The notes beneath the pieces are model-generated. The model saw only the letters and a list, made by a program, of their open reading frames with translations. It was not told the DNA's origin and searched no databases. Below, in pieces: positions 12,175-20,817 of a DNA stretch of 64,000 nucleotides (positions are counted from its first letter, which is position 1; every line of letters begins with the position of its first letter). The stretch is from Stenotrophomonas maltophilia (GTDB lineage Bacteria > Pseudomonadota > Gammaproteobacteria > Xanthomonadales > Xanthomonadaceae). Location of the stretch: positions 434,001 through 498,000 of the forward strand of contig NZ_NEQV01000005.1 in the NCBI RefSeq assembly GCF_002799245.1. Reading direction: 5' to 3'. Made by a program: the position numbers and the translations under genes.

Positions 12175-13218
12175 TCAACGAATCTCGCTGAGAAGGGTCG
12201 GCAGCATCCAGTGCCCGCCCGGCATGCCACGGCACAGGCCGGTACTGAACGCATTGCTGGGCCGGAAGCTGTGGCCATCCCATACCCAGTCAGAGCCGGA
12301 AACGCAGTCGCCGATGCCACGGCCCTTGTAGCGTGCGTAGAGCGTGCGTTCAACGCGCGAGAAGCCTTCCGCCTCCAGAGTGACCGTCTGCGGGGTGAAG
12401 GGGGGCCGGTCACGCGCGATCCAGAAGCCATTGCTGTAGTTGTACGCCCCCATCTGGCACAGCGCCTGCACCAGGACATGGCGCTCGTCCAGCCGCTCGA
12501 TCACCATTTCCGGGGTGCCCGTGTACTCGATCAGGCGCGGGCAGTCGTCACTGTCGCCAAGCGTGGCGATGAGGGCATCGCGCAGCGCTACGCTGCTCTC
12601 CAGTGCGCTGTCTGTCGAGCGTTGGGCCAGCAGCGCCGCGCTGACGATCACCGGCTTGGCGCGCGCAGCCGGCACACTCGTTTCGGCACGCGTGCCGCGC
12701 CGCATCAGGGCGCCGGGTGTGCCCACACGTCCTTGCACCTCGTCCATTTTCAGCAGCACGGCGGCGGCACCCTGATCGGATATCGGCCAACGCGTGCCCT
12801 TGCTGTCAATCACCTCGATACGCGCCTGGCGGGGCAGGGCGGCCAGCAGCGCTTCAACCTGCGCGGGTCGCAGCGTCACGGCATCGTCGGCGCCGGTGTC
12901 CTGCACCGGGCCCAGATCGCGGCCGTTCACCTGCAGGCGCAGCGATCCTTCAGGCATTGCACCTTCGCCGTCCTCGCCCACCCGCAGCCGCGCCTTCACC
13001 GCCGTGCCAGGACCGCCGGCACGTTCCAGCATCAGGCCCAGCGGGCTGTCTGCGTTCTCCGGGCCATAGCCGGCGGCGCGGCAGGTGCCCGTGTTGTCGC
13101 AGGCCAGGAACCAGTCGTGGTGCACGAACTCGATACCGGGTCTGGCCAGCGTGTTTCCGGCGTGGCAAGCAAGCGGCAGCAACAGGCCGGCAATCAGTGC
13201 GGACAGCGGGCGGTACAT
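12175..13218 (-). CDS. DUF1176-type secreted protein, paralogue 2
   Basis: A 347-residue protein with a clear signal peptide (MYRPLSALIAGLLLPLACHA, cleavage near residue 20). It shares with its neighbours the HHDWFLACDNTGTCRAAGY motif near the N-terminus, WPISDQGAAAVLLKMDE, GTPGALMRRG, and a tail GLCRGMPGGHWMLPTLLSEIR-like region (core CRGMPGGHW). The paired cysteines suggest a disulphide-stabilised periplasmic protein. It is the first gene of the two-gene leftward operon, transcribed divergently from recJ. No enzymatic motif is seen. Confidence 0.87.
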   Translation of the reverse strand: MYRPLSALIAGLLLPLACHAGNTLARPGIEFVHHDWFLACDNTGTCRAAGYGPENADSPLGLMLERAGGPGTAVKARLRVGEDGEGAMPEGSLRLQVNGRDLGPVQDTGADDAVTLRPAQVEALLAALPRQARIEVIDSKGTRWPISDQGAAAVLLKMDEVQGRVGTPGALMRRGTRAETSVPAARAKPVIVSAALLAQRSTDSALESSVALRDALIATLGDSDDCPRLIEYTGTPEMVIERLDERHVLVQALCQMGAYNYSNGFWIARDRPPFTPQTVTLEAEGFSRVERTLYARYKGRGIGDCVSGSDWVWDGHSFRPSNAFSTGLCRGMPGGHWMLPTLLSEIR

Positions 13219-13334
13219 GGCGAATTCCGTTTCAGAAGCGAACAAGCATGGGCGATCGCCAGGCCTGCGCCAAGCCCGGTAAGAGCCCGGCAAGCCGAGC
13301 GGGGTATCATGCCCGGGTCTTCCGTCACCCGGCG

Positions 13335-15098
13335 ATGCCGATGTCCCTTGCCGCCGATGCTGTGCAGCCCTCCCCTGATACGCCGACGATCCGCCGCCGC
13401 GATGCGGTCGCGCCCGGCAGCTGGCCGGAGGGCACGCTGCCACTGCTGGCACGTCTCTACGCCAGCCGTGGCGCGGATACACCGGAGCAGGCGCAGCCGA
13501 AGCTGGGCAATCTGCACGCCCCGGAGCTGCTGACCGGCATCGACGATGCGGTGGGCCTGCTGGTCGAGGCCATCGCCCATGACAAGCGCATCCTGGTGGT
13601 CGGCGATTTCGATTGCGATGGCGCCACCGCCTGTGCGGTCGGCGTGCGTGGCCTGCGCATGCTCGGCGCACGGCATGTCTTCCATGCGGTGCCGAACCGC
13701 ATGGTGCACGGCTATGGCCTGTCACCTTCGCTGGTGGAGGAGCTGGCTGGACTGCAGCCGGACCTGCTGGTCACGGTCGACCACGGCATTGCCTGCCACG
13801 CCGGAGTCATCGCGGCCAAGGCGCGTGGCTGGCAGGTGCTGGTCACCGACCATCATCTTCCCGGTCCGCAGCTGCCACCGGCCGATGTCATCGTCGATCC
13901 CAATCTCGACGGCGATGCCTTCCCCAGCAAGTCGCTGGCAGGCGTCGGCGTGATCTTCTACGTGCTGATGGCGCTGCGCCGGCAGATGCGCGAAGCCGGT
14001 GTCTTTGCCGATGGCAAGGGGCCGGACCTGACCACGCTGCTGGACCTGGTGGCAGTCGGCACCGTTGCCGACCTGGTGGCGCTGGATCCGAACAATCGGG
14101 CGCTGGTCAGCGCAGGCCTGCGCCGTCTGCGCGCAGGGCAGGGGTGTGTCGGCCTGCGTGCGCTGATCGAAGCCAGCGGCCGTGACGCCGCGCGACTGAC
14201 CGCCACCGATATCGGGTTCGCGCTCGGCCCGCGCCTGAACGCTGCGGGCCGGCTGGAAGACATGGCGCTGGGCATTGCCCTGCTGCTGACCGAAGACCCG
14301 CGCCAGGCGCGCGAGATCGCGCAGACACTGGAGCAGATCAATTCGGAACGCCGCGCAGTGCAGCAGTCGATGACCGACGACGCCGAGCAGGCGTTGACCC
14401 GTGTGGTGCTGGACATGGCTGGCCAGCGACCAGTGGCGGCCTGCCTGTTCGATGCCGACTGGCACCCGGGCGTTGTCGGCCTGGTCGCGTCGAAGATGAA
14501 GGATCGCCTGCACCGTCCGGTGATCGCCTTCGCCCCGGCCGAACCGGGCGCCAACACCCTGCGCGGCTCGGCGCGCTCGATTCCCGGCCTGCACATCCGT
14601 GACGCCCTGGCGCTGGTCGATGCGCGCCATCCGGGCCTGATCGAACGTTTCGGCGGCCACGCCATGGCGGCCGGCCTCAGCCTGCGCCTCGATCACGTCG
14701 ATGACTTCAAGGCTGCCTTTATCGCCGTGGTGCTGGAAATGCTCGACCCGGCGGCCCTGCAGCAGCAGGTACTCAGCGACGGCGAACTGGCTGCGGACGA
14801 GCTGGACCATCGCCACGCCGATGCGCTGCGGCTGGCCGGGCCGTGGGGCCAGGGCTTCCCGGAGCCCTTGTTCGACGGCCACTTCGAAGTGGCCAACTGG
14901 CGCGTGCTGAAGGAGCGACACCTCAAGCTGGAGCTGCGCCTGCCGGGCGTACCCGGCACGATCAACGCGATCCATTTCGGCGGATGGCACGGCAACGCGC
15001 CCAGTCGCCACCTGCATCTCGCCTACCGGCTGGCCTGCGACGACTATCGCGGCGGCAGCGCCATCCAGCTCATCGTCGAACACAGCCTCCCCGCATGA
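13335..15098 (+). CDS. recJ: Single-stranded-DNA-specific exonuclease RecJ
   Basis: RecJ degrades single-stranded DNA 5' to 3' in recombination and mismatch repair. About 587 residues, close to the usual 560-590. DHH-family metal motifs are visible: VGDFDCDGATA (motif I), TVDHGIA (DHG) and VTDHHLPG (DHH), followed by GPRLNAAGRLE and the DHHA1 region with FGGHAMAAGLSL. The start is not certain: two adjacent ATGs (13335, 13341) lie at the likely N-terminus and neither has a good ribosome-binding site. In Xanthomonas recJ belongs to the rpf region. A 28-bp-arm hairpin directly follows the stop. Confidence 0.96.
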   Translation: MPMSLAADAVQPSPDTPTIRRRDAVAPGSWPEGTLPLLARLYASRGADTPEQAQPKLGNLHAPELLTGIDDAVGLLVEAIAHDKRILVVGDFDCDGATACAVGVRGLRMLGARHVFHAVPNRMVHGYGLSPSLVEELAGLQPDLLVTVDHGIACHAGVIAAKARGWQVLVTDHHLPGPQLPPADVIVDPNLDGDAFPSKSLAGVGVIFYVLMALRRQMREAGVFADGKGPDLTTLLDLVAVGTVADLVALDPNNRALVSAGLRRLRAGQGCVGLRALIEASGRDAARLTATDIGFALGPRLNAAGRLEDMALGIALLLTEDPRQAREIAQTLEQINSERRAVQQSMTDDAEQALTRVVLDMAGQRPVAACLFDADWHPGVVGLVASKMKDRLHRPVIAFAPAEPGANTLRGSARSIPGLHIRDALALVDARHPGLIERFGGHAMAAGLSLRLDHVDDFKAAFIAVVLEMLDPAALQQQVLSDGELAADELDHRHADALRLAGPWGQGFPEPLFDGHFEVANWRVLKERHLKLELRLPGVPGTINAIHFGGWHGNAPSRHLHLAYRLACDDYRGGSAIQLIVEHSLPA

Positions 15099-15099
15099 A

Positions 15100-15175
15100 A
15101 AAAAGGGGACGGAGGGGATTAAGTCGCTTTTGCCTTGTTTGCCGATTGCGACTTAATCCCCTCCGTCCCCTTTTT
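15100..15175. terminator. Bidirectional terminator hairpin between recJ and a DUF1176 gene
   Basis: A perfect 28-bp inverted repeat (15100-15127 and 15148-15175) with A-run on the left and T-run on the right edge, separated by a 20-base loop. The arm contains GGGGACGGAGGGGATTAAG. Its position between two convergent genes and the flanking A/T tracts make a two-way terminator likely. It also resembles a dispersed repeat of xanthomonads. Confidence 0.8.
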
Positions 15176-15182
15176 CGGGGGA

Positions 15183-16238
15183 TCAGCGGATCTCGCTGAC
15201 CAGCGTCGGCAGTTCCCAGGTGCCGCCAGGTACGCCCCGGCACAGGCCGGCTGCCACTTCCGATGTCGCGACGAAGCGCGTGCCGTCCCACGTCCAGGTG
15301 GCCTGCGAGATACAGTCAGCGAGGCCGCGGCCCTTCTGCGCGGCAATGATCTGTCCATCGGCGTAGTCGATCGCATCGCTGGTCACCCACTGCGCCTGGA
15401 ACGGCGCCTGCGGGCGGGCCACCCAGTAGCCGTCGCCGGTGTTGTAGGCCGCGCGCCAGCACGGGACCGTGACCAGTACATGCTGGGCGTCCAGGCGCTG
15501 GATCTGCAGCGGGGAGTTGCTGAGCGGAACATCGGCATCGGCTTCCAGCAGGCCTTCGCAGCTGCTGTCCTGCAGCGTGGCACGCAACGCCGCGCGCAGT
15601 GCAGGTGAAGCGGCCAGCCGCGCAAACGCGGGGTCGTCCGGGGGCGAGTCCACGGTAGCGGCCTTGCGCAGCACCCGCACCGGCAGTGCCGCGGGAACGC
15701 TGGTTTCAGGCGTGCTGCCCTTGCGCATCACGGCGCCAGGCGTGCCGAGGCGGCCCTGGTACTCATCGATCTTCAGCAGCACCGCTGCGGCACCCTTGTC
15801 CGACAGCGGCCAGCGATGGCCGGCGCTGTCGGTCACGCTGACCTCACCGTCGCGTACCAGCGCCGACAACAGCGCGCTGGTCTGCGTGGCATTCAGGCTG
15901 TGCGTGCCTTCGCCCTTTGCGGGGGCCAGAACGCCCAGATCCTGCTGCTGGATGCGCAGATGCAGTGCACCCTTGGGCTGGGTCTGGCCTTCTTCCGGCT
16001 GCAGCGACAGGCGGCCCTGGATGGCCTGGCCCGGGCCACCCCTGCGGGTGAGCAGTACGCTCAGGGTGCTGGCATCGTCGGGGGCATAACCAGCAGCGCG
16101 GCAGGCAAGCGTGTTGTCGCAGGCCACGACCCAGTCGTGATGCTGGAAGTACAGGCGCTTGGCCGGGGCAGCGGCAATGACGCCCACGGGGCAGGCCAGG
16201 GCCAGCAGGGCGGCGGCCAGGAGAGATCGCATCGGCAT
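15183..16238 (-). CDS. DUF1176-type secreted protein, paralogue 3
   Basis: A 351-residue exported protein. The signal peptide (MPMRSLLAAALLALACPVGV) is followed by FQHHDWVVACDNTLACRAAGY, WPLSDKGAAAVLLKIDE, GTPGAVMRKG and a tail with CRGVPGGTWELPTLVSEIR. It is closer to paralogue 2 than to paralogue 1. The start at 16238 is preferred; a second in-frame ATG is at 16232 and the frame stays open upstream without a signal-peptide-like sequence. It is convergent with recJ and divergent from the VIT-domain gene. Function unknown. Confidence 0.86.
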   Translation of the reverse strand: MPMRSLLAAALLALACPVGVIAAAPAKRLYFQHHDWVVACDNTLACRAAGYAPDDASTLSVLLTRRGGPGQAIQGRLSLQPEEGQTQPKGALHLRIQQQDLGVLAPAKGEGTHSLNATQTSALLSALVRDGEVSVTDSAGHRWPLSDKGAAAVLLKIDEYQGRLGTPGAVMRKGSTPETSVPAALPVRVLRKAATVDSPPDDPAFARLAASPALRAALRATLQDSSCEGLLEADADVPLSNSPLQIQRLDAQHVLVTVPCWRAAYNTGDGYWVARPQAPFQAQWVTSDAIDYADGQIIAAQKGRGLADCISQATWTWDGTRFVATSEVAAGLCRGVPGGTWELPTLVSEIR

Positions 16239-16362
16239 CCATGCACATGGGGAAAGTGGGGCATGGTGCCTGCTGGCGGGGGCGATGAAAAGCTGCGCGC
16301 TGCCCAACCCCGTTCCGGCAGCTCATGCGTTCAAAGGTCCACGATCTCACTGGAGTCCGGTC

Positions 16363-19275
16363 ATGGTCTTCGCCCGTTGCTGCACTGTGTTGTTGCTGGC
16401 CCTTGCGGCCTGGCCCGCTGGCGCACAGTCGCCGCCGATCTCCCGGCCGCAGGCCACCACGCCACTGCTGATCGCCCCGGCTGCCGAACAACCGGTGCAG
16501 CTGCAGCGTGCCCGTATCGAGGGCGAAGTGCAGGCTGGCATCGCCCAGACCCGGATTACTCTGGAGTTCCACAACCCGAACCGGCGCGTGCTGGAGGGTG
16601 AGCTGCAGTTCCCGCTGGGTGACGGCCAGCAGATCAGCGGCTTCGCGCTGGATATCAACGGCGAAATGCGTGACGCGGTACCGGTGCCCAAGGACCGCGG
16701 TCGCCAGGTGTTCGAGGAGATCGCCCGCCGTGGCGTCGATCCGGGCCTGCTGGAACAGACCGCCGGCAACCAGTTCCGGCTGCGCATCTATCCGCTGCCG
16801 GCCGGTGGCAGCCGCCGCGTGCAGCTGCTGCTGCGGGAGCCGTTGGCCTTCGCTGGCCAGGCCTGGCAATGGACGCTGCCGCTGCAGTTCGCTTCCGGTG
16901 CGGCCGCGGTTGAACTGAAGCTGCAGGCGCCGGGCGCGACCACCGCAGGTGCGGCTCCGTTCCGCATCAACGCGGGCCATCTGCAATGGCAGGGCAAGGG
17001 CACGCAGCTGCCGACGCAGCTGCAGTGGAGCCTGCCCGCAGCACGCCGGGCGCAGGTGCAGGTGGCGCCCTGGCAGGATGGCCACTATCTGCTGGCGCAG
17101 CTGCCAGTGCCGACCCGTGAACGGCAGCGCCGCGTACCTTCGGAGGTGGGGCTGCTGTGGGACGGCTCCGGATCGGCGGGCCAGCGTGATCGCACGCGTG
17201 AGTTCGCGCTGCTGGATCGCTACTTCGCCGCGATGGGTGACGGCACGGTGGCATTGACCGTGCTGCGCGACCGCGCCGAACCGGTACGCCGCTTCCGTAT
17301 CCGTGCCGGCAACTGGAACGAGCTGCGCGCAGCGCTGCAGGCAGTACGACCGGACGGCGCCAGCGCGCTGGCGCAATGGGAGCCGCAATCGAGCGTGAAG
17401 GAATACCTGCTGGTCAGCGATGGCCTGCTGACCTATGGGCCGGAACAGCTGCCGACGCTGGCGCCGGATCAGCGCCTGTTCGCGATCAGCAGCGCCGGTG
17501 CCCGTACCGACATCAGCCGCCTGCGCGGCTGGAGCGAGGCCCATGGCGGGCGCTTCGTCGCGCTGGGCACGGATGTGGGGGCGGCTGCCAGCGCATTGCT
17601 GTCGTCGCCGCTGGACGTGCAGATCGATGCGGGTCGTGGCGTGCAGGATGTAGTCATTGATCGTCGCAGTGAAGCCCAAGGCTGGCTGTGGCTGCACGCA
17701 CGACTGGCAGCCGACGGCGTGCCGATGCGGGTGCGCCTGGGCGGCGGTGAGTGGGAAGCGCTGCCGGCGACGCAGAAGAGCGATGACGGTGAGCTGCTGG
17801 CGGGGCTGTGGGCGCAGGCGCGCCTGCAGCAGCTGGCCGTCGACCGCCGTGGCAACCGCGAGGCCATGCAGCGCCTGTCCCAGCAGTTTGGCCTGGTCGG
17901 GCCGGACACCTCGCTGATCGTGCTTGAAACATTGGAGGACTACCTGCGCTACGCGATCCGTCCGTCGGGCACACTGCGCGCTGAGTACGACGCCAGGTTT
18001 GCAGTGCAGGTGACGGATCGCGCCGCTGCTGATCGCCAGCGCCTGGATGACGTGGCCGCACGCTGGAAGGAGCGCCAGCAATGGTGGAGCCGCAGCTGGC
18101 CGAAGGGCTCACCGCCGCAGGCCAAGGGCGGGGCACTGGAAGTGGCAGCCGCGGATTACGCGATGGAGTCGGCGCCTGTAGCGATGCTCGCCGCGCCGGC
18201 ACCTGCTGCTCCGCCCGCTCCTGCACCCATGGCAGCGGCGGCGGAGCAGCGCATGGAAGCCAGCAGCGCACGCGCGCGCCGCTCAGCGTCGGCATCGAAC
18301 AAGGCGCTGGATGCAATTACAGTCACCGGCAGCCTGGCCGACGCACCCACTGCCGCCAACGATGGCCAGCTCGGCATCCAGCTGGCGGCCTGGCAGCCGG
18401 ACTCGGCCATCGCCCGGCGCCTGCGCCAGGGCCCGCCGTCGCAGCTGTACGATCGCTACCTGGCCGAGCGCGATGCCCACGCCGACAGCAGCGCGTTCTT
18501 CCTGGACGTGGCCGATCTGTTGCTGGAGCAGGGGCAGCGCGACCTCGCGCTGCGGGTGCTGTCGAACCTGGCCGAGATGGATCTGGACAACCGCCACCTG
18601 CTGCGCGTGCTCGGCTACCGCCTGATGCAGGCCGACGCTCCCGCACTGGCGGTGCCGGTGTTCGAGCAGGTGCTGGCGATGGGCCAGGAAGAGCCGCAGA
18701 GCTTCCGCGACCTGGGCCTGGCGCTGGCAGCGGCGGGCAGGCCTCAGCAGGCGCTGGCGCCGCTGTACCAGGTCGTGGTGCGGCCGTGGGACAACCGCTT
18801 CGATGGCATCGCACTGATCGCACTGGATGAGCTGACCAACCTGGTGGCACGCAGCACGCCGCGGCTGGATACCCGCGGCATCGACCCGCGCCTGTTGCAG
18901 GCGATGCCGCTGGATCTGCGCGTGGTGCTGTCCTGGGATGCCGACAACAGCGACATGGACCTGTGGGTGACCGACCCGAACGGTGAGCGCGCGTACTACG
19001 GCAACCGCCTGACCTACCAGGGCGGGCAGATGTCGCAGGACTTCACCGGCGGCTATGGTCCCGAGCAGTTCTCGCTGCGCAATGCCAAGCCGGGCAAGTA
19101 CAAGGTGGAGGCGAACTACTTCGGCAGCCGCCAGCAGCTGGTGACCGGGGCGACGACACTGATGCTGCGCCTGACCACCCACTGGGGCACGCCGAAGCAG
19201 AAGGACCAGGGGGTGACCTTGCGGCTGAAGGATCGCGCCGAAACCGTGCTGGTGGGCGAATTCGAGGTGAAATAG
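16363..19275 (+). CDS. Exported VIT-domain protein with TPR-like region and C-terminal DUF2135/YfaP-like domain
   Basis: A 970-residue secreted protein. Residues 1-21 are a signal peptide (ending PAGAQ). Residues about 35-150 match a VIT domain (RITLEFHNPNRRVLEGELQF, then the VFEEIARRGVDPGLLEQ signature). A von Willebrand-A-like stretch starts near residue 260 (VGLLWDGSGSAGQRD), with the MIDAS motif only partly kept. Residues 600-660 are rich in Ala/Pro and hold an odd ALDAITVTGS segment. Helical repeat-like sequence follows (700-830). The C-terminus (about 855-970) reads VVLSWDADNSDMDLWVTDPNGE, typical of YfaP/DUF2135 domains. No partner gene is adjacent. Probable cell-surface or periplasmic role; substrate unknown. 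Confidence 0.82.
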   Translation: MVFARCCTVLLLALAAWPAGAQSPPISRPQATTPLLIAPAAEQPVQLQRARIEGEVQAGIAQTRITLEFHNPNRRVLEGELQFPLGDGQQISGFALDINGEMRDAVPVPKDRGRQVFEEIARRGVDPGLLEQTAGNQFRLRIYPLPAGGSRRVQLLLREPLAFAGQAWQWTLPLQFASGAAAVELKLQAPGATTAGAAPFRINAGHLQWQGKGTQLPTQLQWSLPAARRAQVQVAPWQDGHYLLAQLPVPTRERQRRVPSEVGLLWDGSGSAGQRDRTREFALLDRYFAAMGDGTVALTVLRDRAEPVRRFRIRAGNWNELRAALQAVRPDGASALAQWEPQSSVKEYLLVSDGLLTYGPEQLPTLAPDQRLFAISSAGARTDISRLRGWSEAHGGRFVALGTDVGAAASALLSSPLDVQIDAGRGVQDVVIDRRSEAQGWLWLHARLAADGVPMRVRLGGGEWEALPATQKSDDGELLAGLWAQARLQQLAVDRRGNREAMQRLSQQFGLVGPDTSLIVLETLEDYLRYAIRPSGTLRAEYDARFAVQVTDRAAADRQRLDDVAARWKERQQWWSRSWPKGSPPQAKGGALEVAAADYAMESAPVAMLAAPAPAAPPAPAPMAAAAEQRMEASSARARRSASASNKALDAITVTGSLADAPTAANDGQLGIQLAAWQPDSAIARRLRQGPPSQLYDRYLAERDAHADSSAFFLDVADLLLEQGQRDLALRVLSNLAEMDLDNRHLLRVLGYRLMQADAPALAVPVFEQVLAMGQEEPQSFRDLGLALAAAGRPQQALAPLYQVVVRPWDNRFDGIALIALDELTNLVARSTPRLDTRGIDPRLLQAMPLDLRVVLSWDADNSDMDLWVTDPNGERAYYGNRLTYQGGQMSQDFTGGYGPEQFSLRNAKPGKYKVEANYFGSRQQLVTGATTLMLRLTTHWGTPKQKDQGVTLRLKDRAETVLVGEFEVK

Positions 19276-19289
19276 AGCCACAGCCATGC

Positions 19290-19465
19290 GCGGCTGTCCG
19301 AGCCCTGATCCTGTAGAGCCGAGCCCATGCTCGGCTCACTGCGGAAGCGGGCGAGCATGGGCGCAACCGTTGAGAACAGCGGATCATCGGTTCATGGGTG
19401 GGTCGCGCCGAGCCCATGCGCCGCGCATGGCGGGGGCAGCCGAGCATGGGCTCGGCTCTACATCG
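19290..19465. repeat. SMAG palindromes downstream of the VIT gene
   Basis: At least three GTAG-associated palindromes are present: GTAGAGCCGAGCCCATGCTC at about 19313, an inverted unit near 19355-19370 (GCGAGCATGGGCGC), and an inverted unit AGCCGAGCATGGGCTCGGCT ending CTAC at 19439-19462. The last one overlaps the 3' end of the leftward acyltransferase gene. Confidence 0.7.
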
Positions 19466-20652
19466 GCGTGACGCTCGCTGGGCCGTTTCGGATCGGCGCG
19501 CAGGCCGAACAGAGGGCGTAGCCAGCGCACGCGGCGGATCAGCAGTTCGTGGATCAGCAGGCAGCCAGCAACGGTGCCGCCGAGCAGCAGGGCGGGTTCG
19601 GCCCACGGCCCCAGTTGCAGTGGTTTGAGCCAGAACAGCAGCACGATGATCAGGCTCTGGTGCAGCATGTACCAGGGATAGATCGCCTCGGTGCAGTACG
19701 GCAGCCAACGGAACGGGCGGTCGAGGACGACCTTTCCCCAGCCGAGGATGGTCAGCAGCGCCGTCCATGCATACAGTGACTGGCTGGTCCTGACCTGCAG
19801 GTCCCAGAACAGGTCGGGCCATTGCCGCAGTGAGGAATCAGCCGGCAGGACCTGGCCGAGGATGCGCAGGCCGAGATACCAGGCGACCGCGGCCAACGCC
19901 ATCCACAGCGTGGTGCGGCGCAGGGCGACTACGCGTTGCCAGAACACCGGCTCGCGACCGAGCAGGTAGCCGGCCAGGAACACTGTCGCGTACTTCGCAT
20001 GCTGGTACCAGTCGCCGAGCAGGGCATTGGTGGACGGATAGATCGGCTCCAGCCAGACCACCCAGGTGAGCAACAAGGCGAAAGGCAGGCCGATCAACAA
20101 CGTCGGCGATGCTGCAACGCGTGCCATCACGCGGCGGACCACGGCTGTTCCCAGCAACGGCATCAGCAGGGCCAGCGCCAGGGTGTAGTTCCAGAGATAG
20201 GCCAGGTACCACAGGTGGTTCCAGGTGATGCCGTACTGCCAGCCGGCGAAACTGCCTTCCGGCCACGGCCGCACCTGCCAGTAGCGCAGCAGGAAGTGGC
20301 CGAATCCGGGTGCCACGAGGCCGTTGGCCACGCCTTCACAGTAGGGCTGGATCGGTACGATCACGAACATGCCGAACAGCAGGGGCAGCAGCAGCCGCCA
20401 CGTGCGCAGGCCGGCAAAGCGCAGCAGCCTGCCTTCCGGCCGCATCAACGCGATGGCGATACCCGAGATCAGGAACAGCAGCGACATCCGCCAGCGGTTG
20501 ACGAACACCATCGGCCATTGCAGCCATTCGGCGGTATGCACGCTCTTGAGGTGGAAACCCCAGTCGTCCACGTAGGCCATGCCGGTGTGATAGAGGATCA
20601 ACAGCGCGAAGGCGATCACGCGCAGGGCGTCGATGTCGTGGCGTCGGGTCAT
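19384..20652 (-). CDS. Acyltransferase 3 family membrane protein
   Basis: A 422-residue polytopic membrane protein. The N-terminus RRHDIDALRVIAFALLILYH with its Arg-His/Asp pattern is the hallmark of acyltransferase-3 (OafA/YrhL-like) enzymes, and about ten hydrophobic segments follow, including LLFLISGIAIALM. Such proteins transfer acyl groups to glycans or lipids at the inner membrane. The last 30 residues (after LRADPKRPSERHAD) are encoded inside a SMAG repeat and are probably a late extension. It is divergent from a membrane-bound LytTR regulator with a 165-bp shared promoter region. A GTG lies 6 bases upstream of the chosen ATG. Confidence 0.87.
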   Translation of the reverse strand: MTRRHDIDALRVIAFALLILYHTGMAYVDDWGFHLKSVHTAEWLQWPMVFVNRWRMSLLFLISGIAIALMRPEGRLLRFAGLRTWRLLLPLLFGMFVIVPIQPYCEGVANGLVAPGFGHFLLRYWQVRPWPEGSFAGWQYGITWNHLWYLAYLWNYTLALALLMPLLGTAVVRRVMARVAASPTLLIGLPFALLLTWVVWLEPIYPSTNALLGDWYQHAKYATVFLAGYLLGREPVFWQRVVALRRTTLWMALAAVAWYLGLRILGQVLPADSSLRQWPDLFWDLQVRTSQSLYAWTALLTILGWGKVVLDRPFRWLPYCTEAIYPWYMLHQSLIIVLLFWLKPLQLGPWAEPALLLGGTVAGCLLIHELLIRRVRWLRPLFGLRADPKRPSERHADVEPSPCSAAPAMRGAWARRDPPMNR

Positions 20653-20817
20653 GGTCACGGTGGGCCGGGGAAGTTGTGCCACCGTGGCGCCGGCAGCCAT
20701 GCGCGGCGACCACCAGGGGGCCGTCAGAACCCACGCAGTGACCAATGGCGGGGGTGGTGGGACCAATGGAGCCGCTACCCTCGATCCCCTGAGGCAGGCT
20801 GGAGCACCGCAACGACA

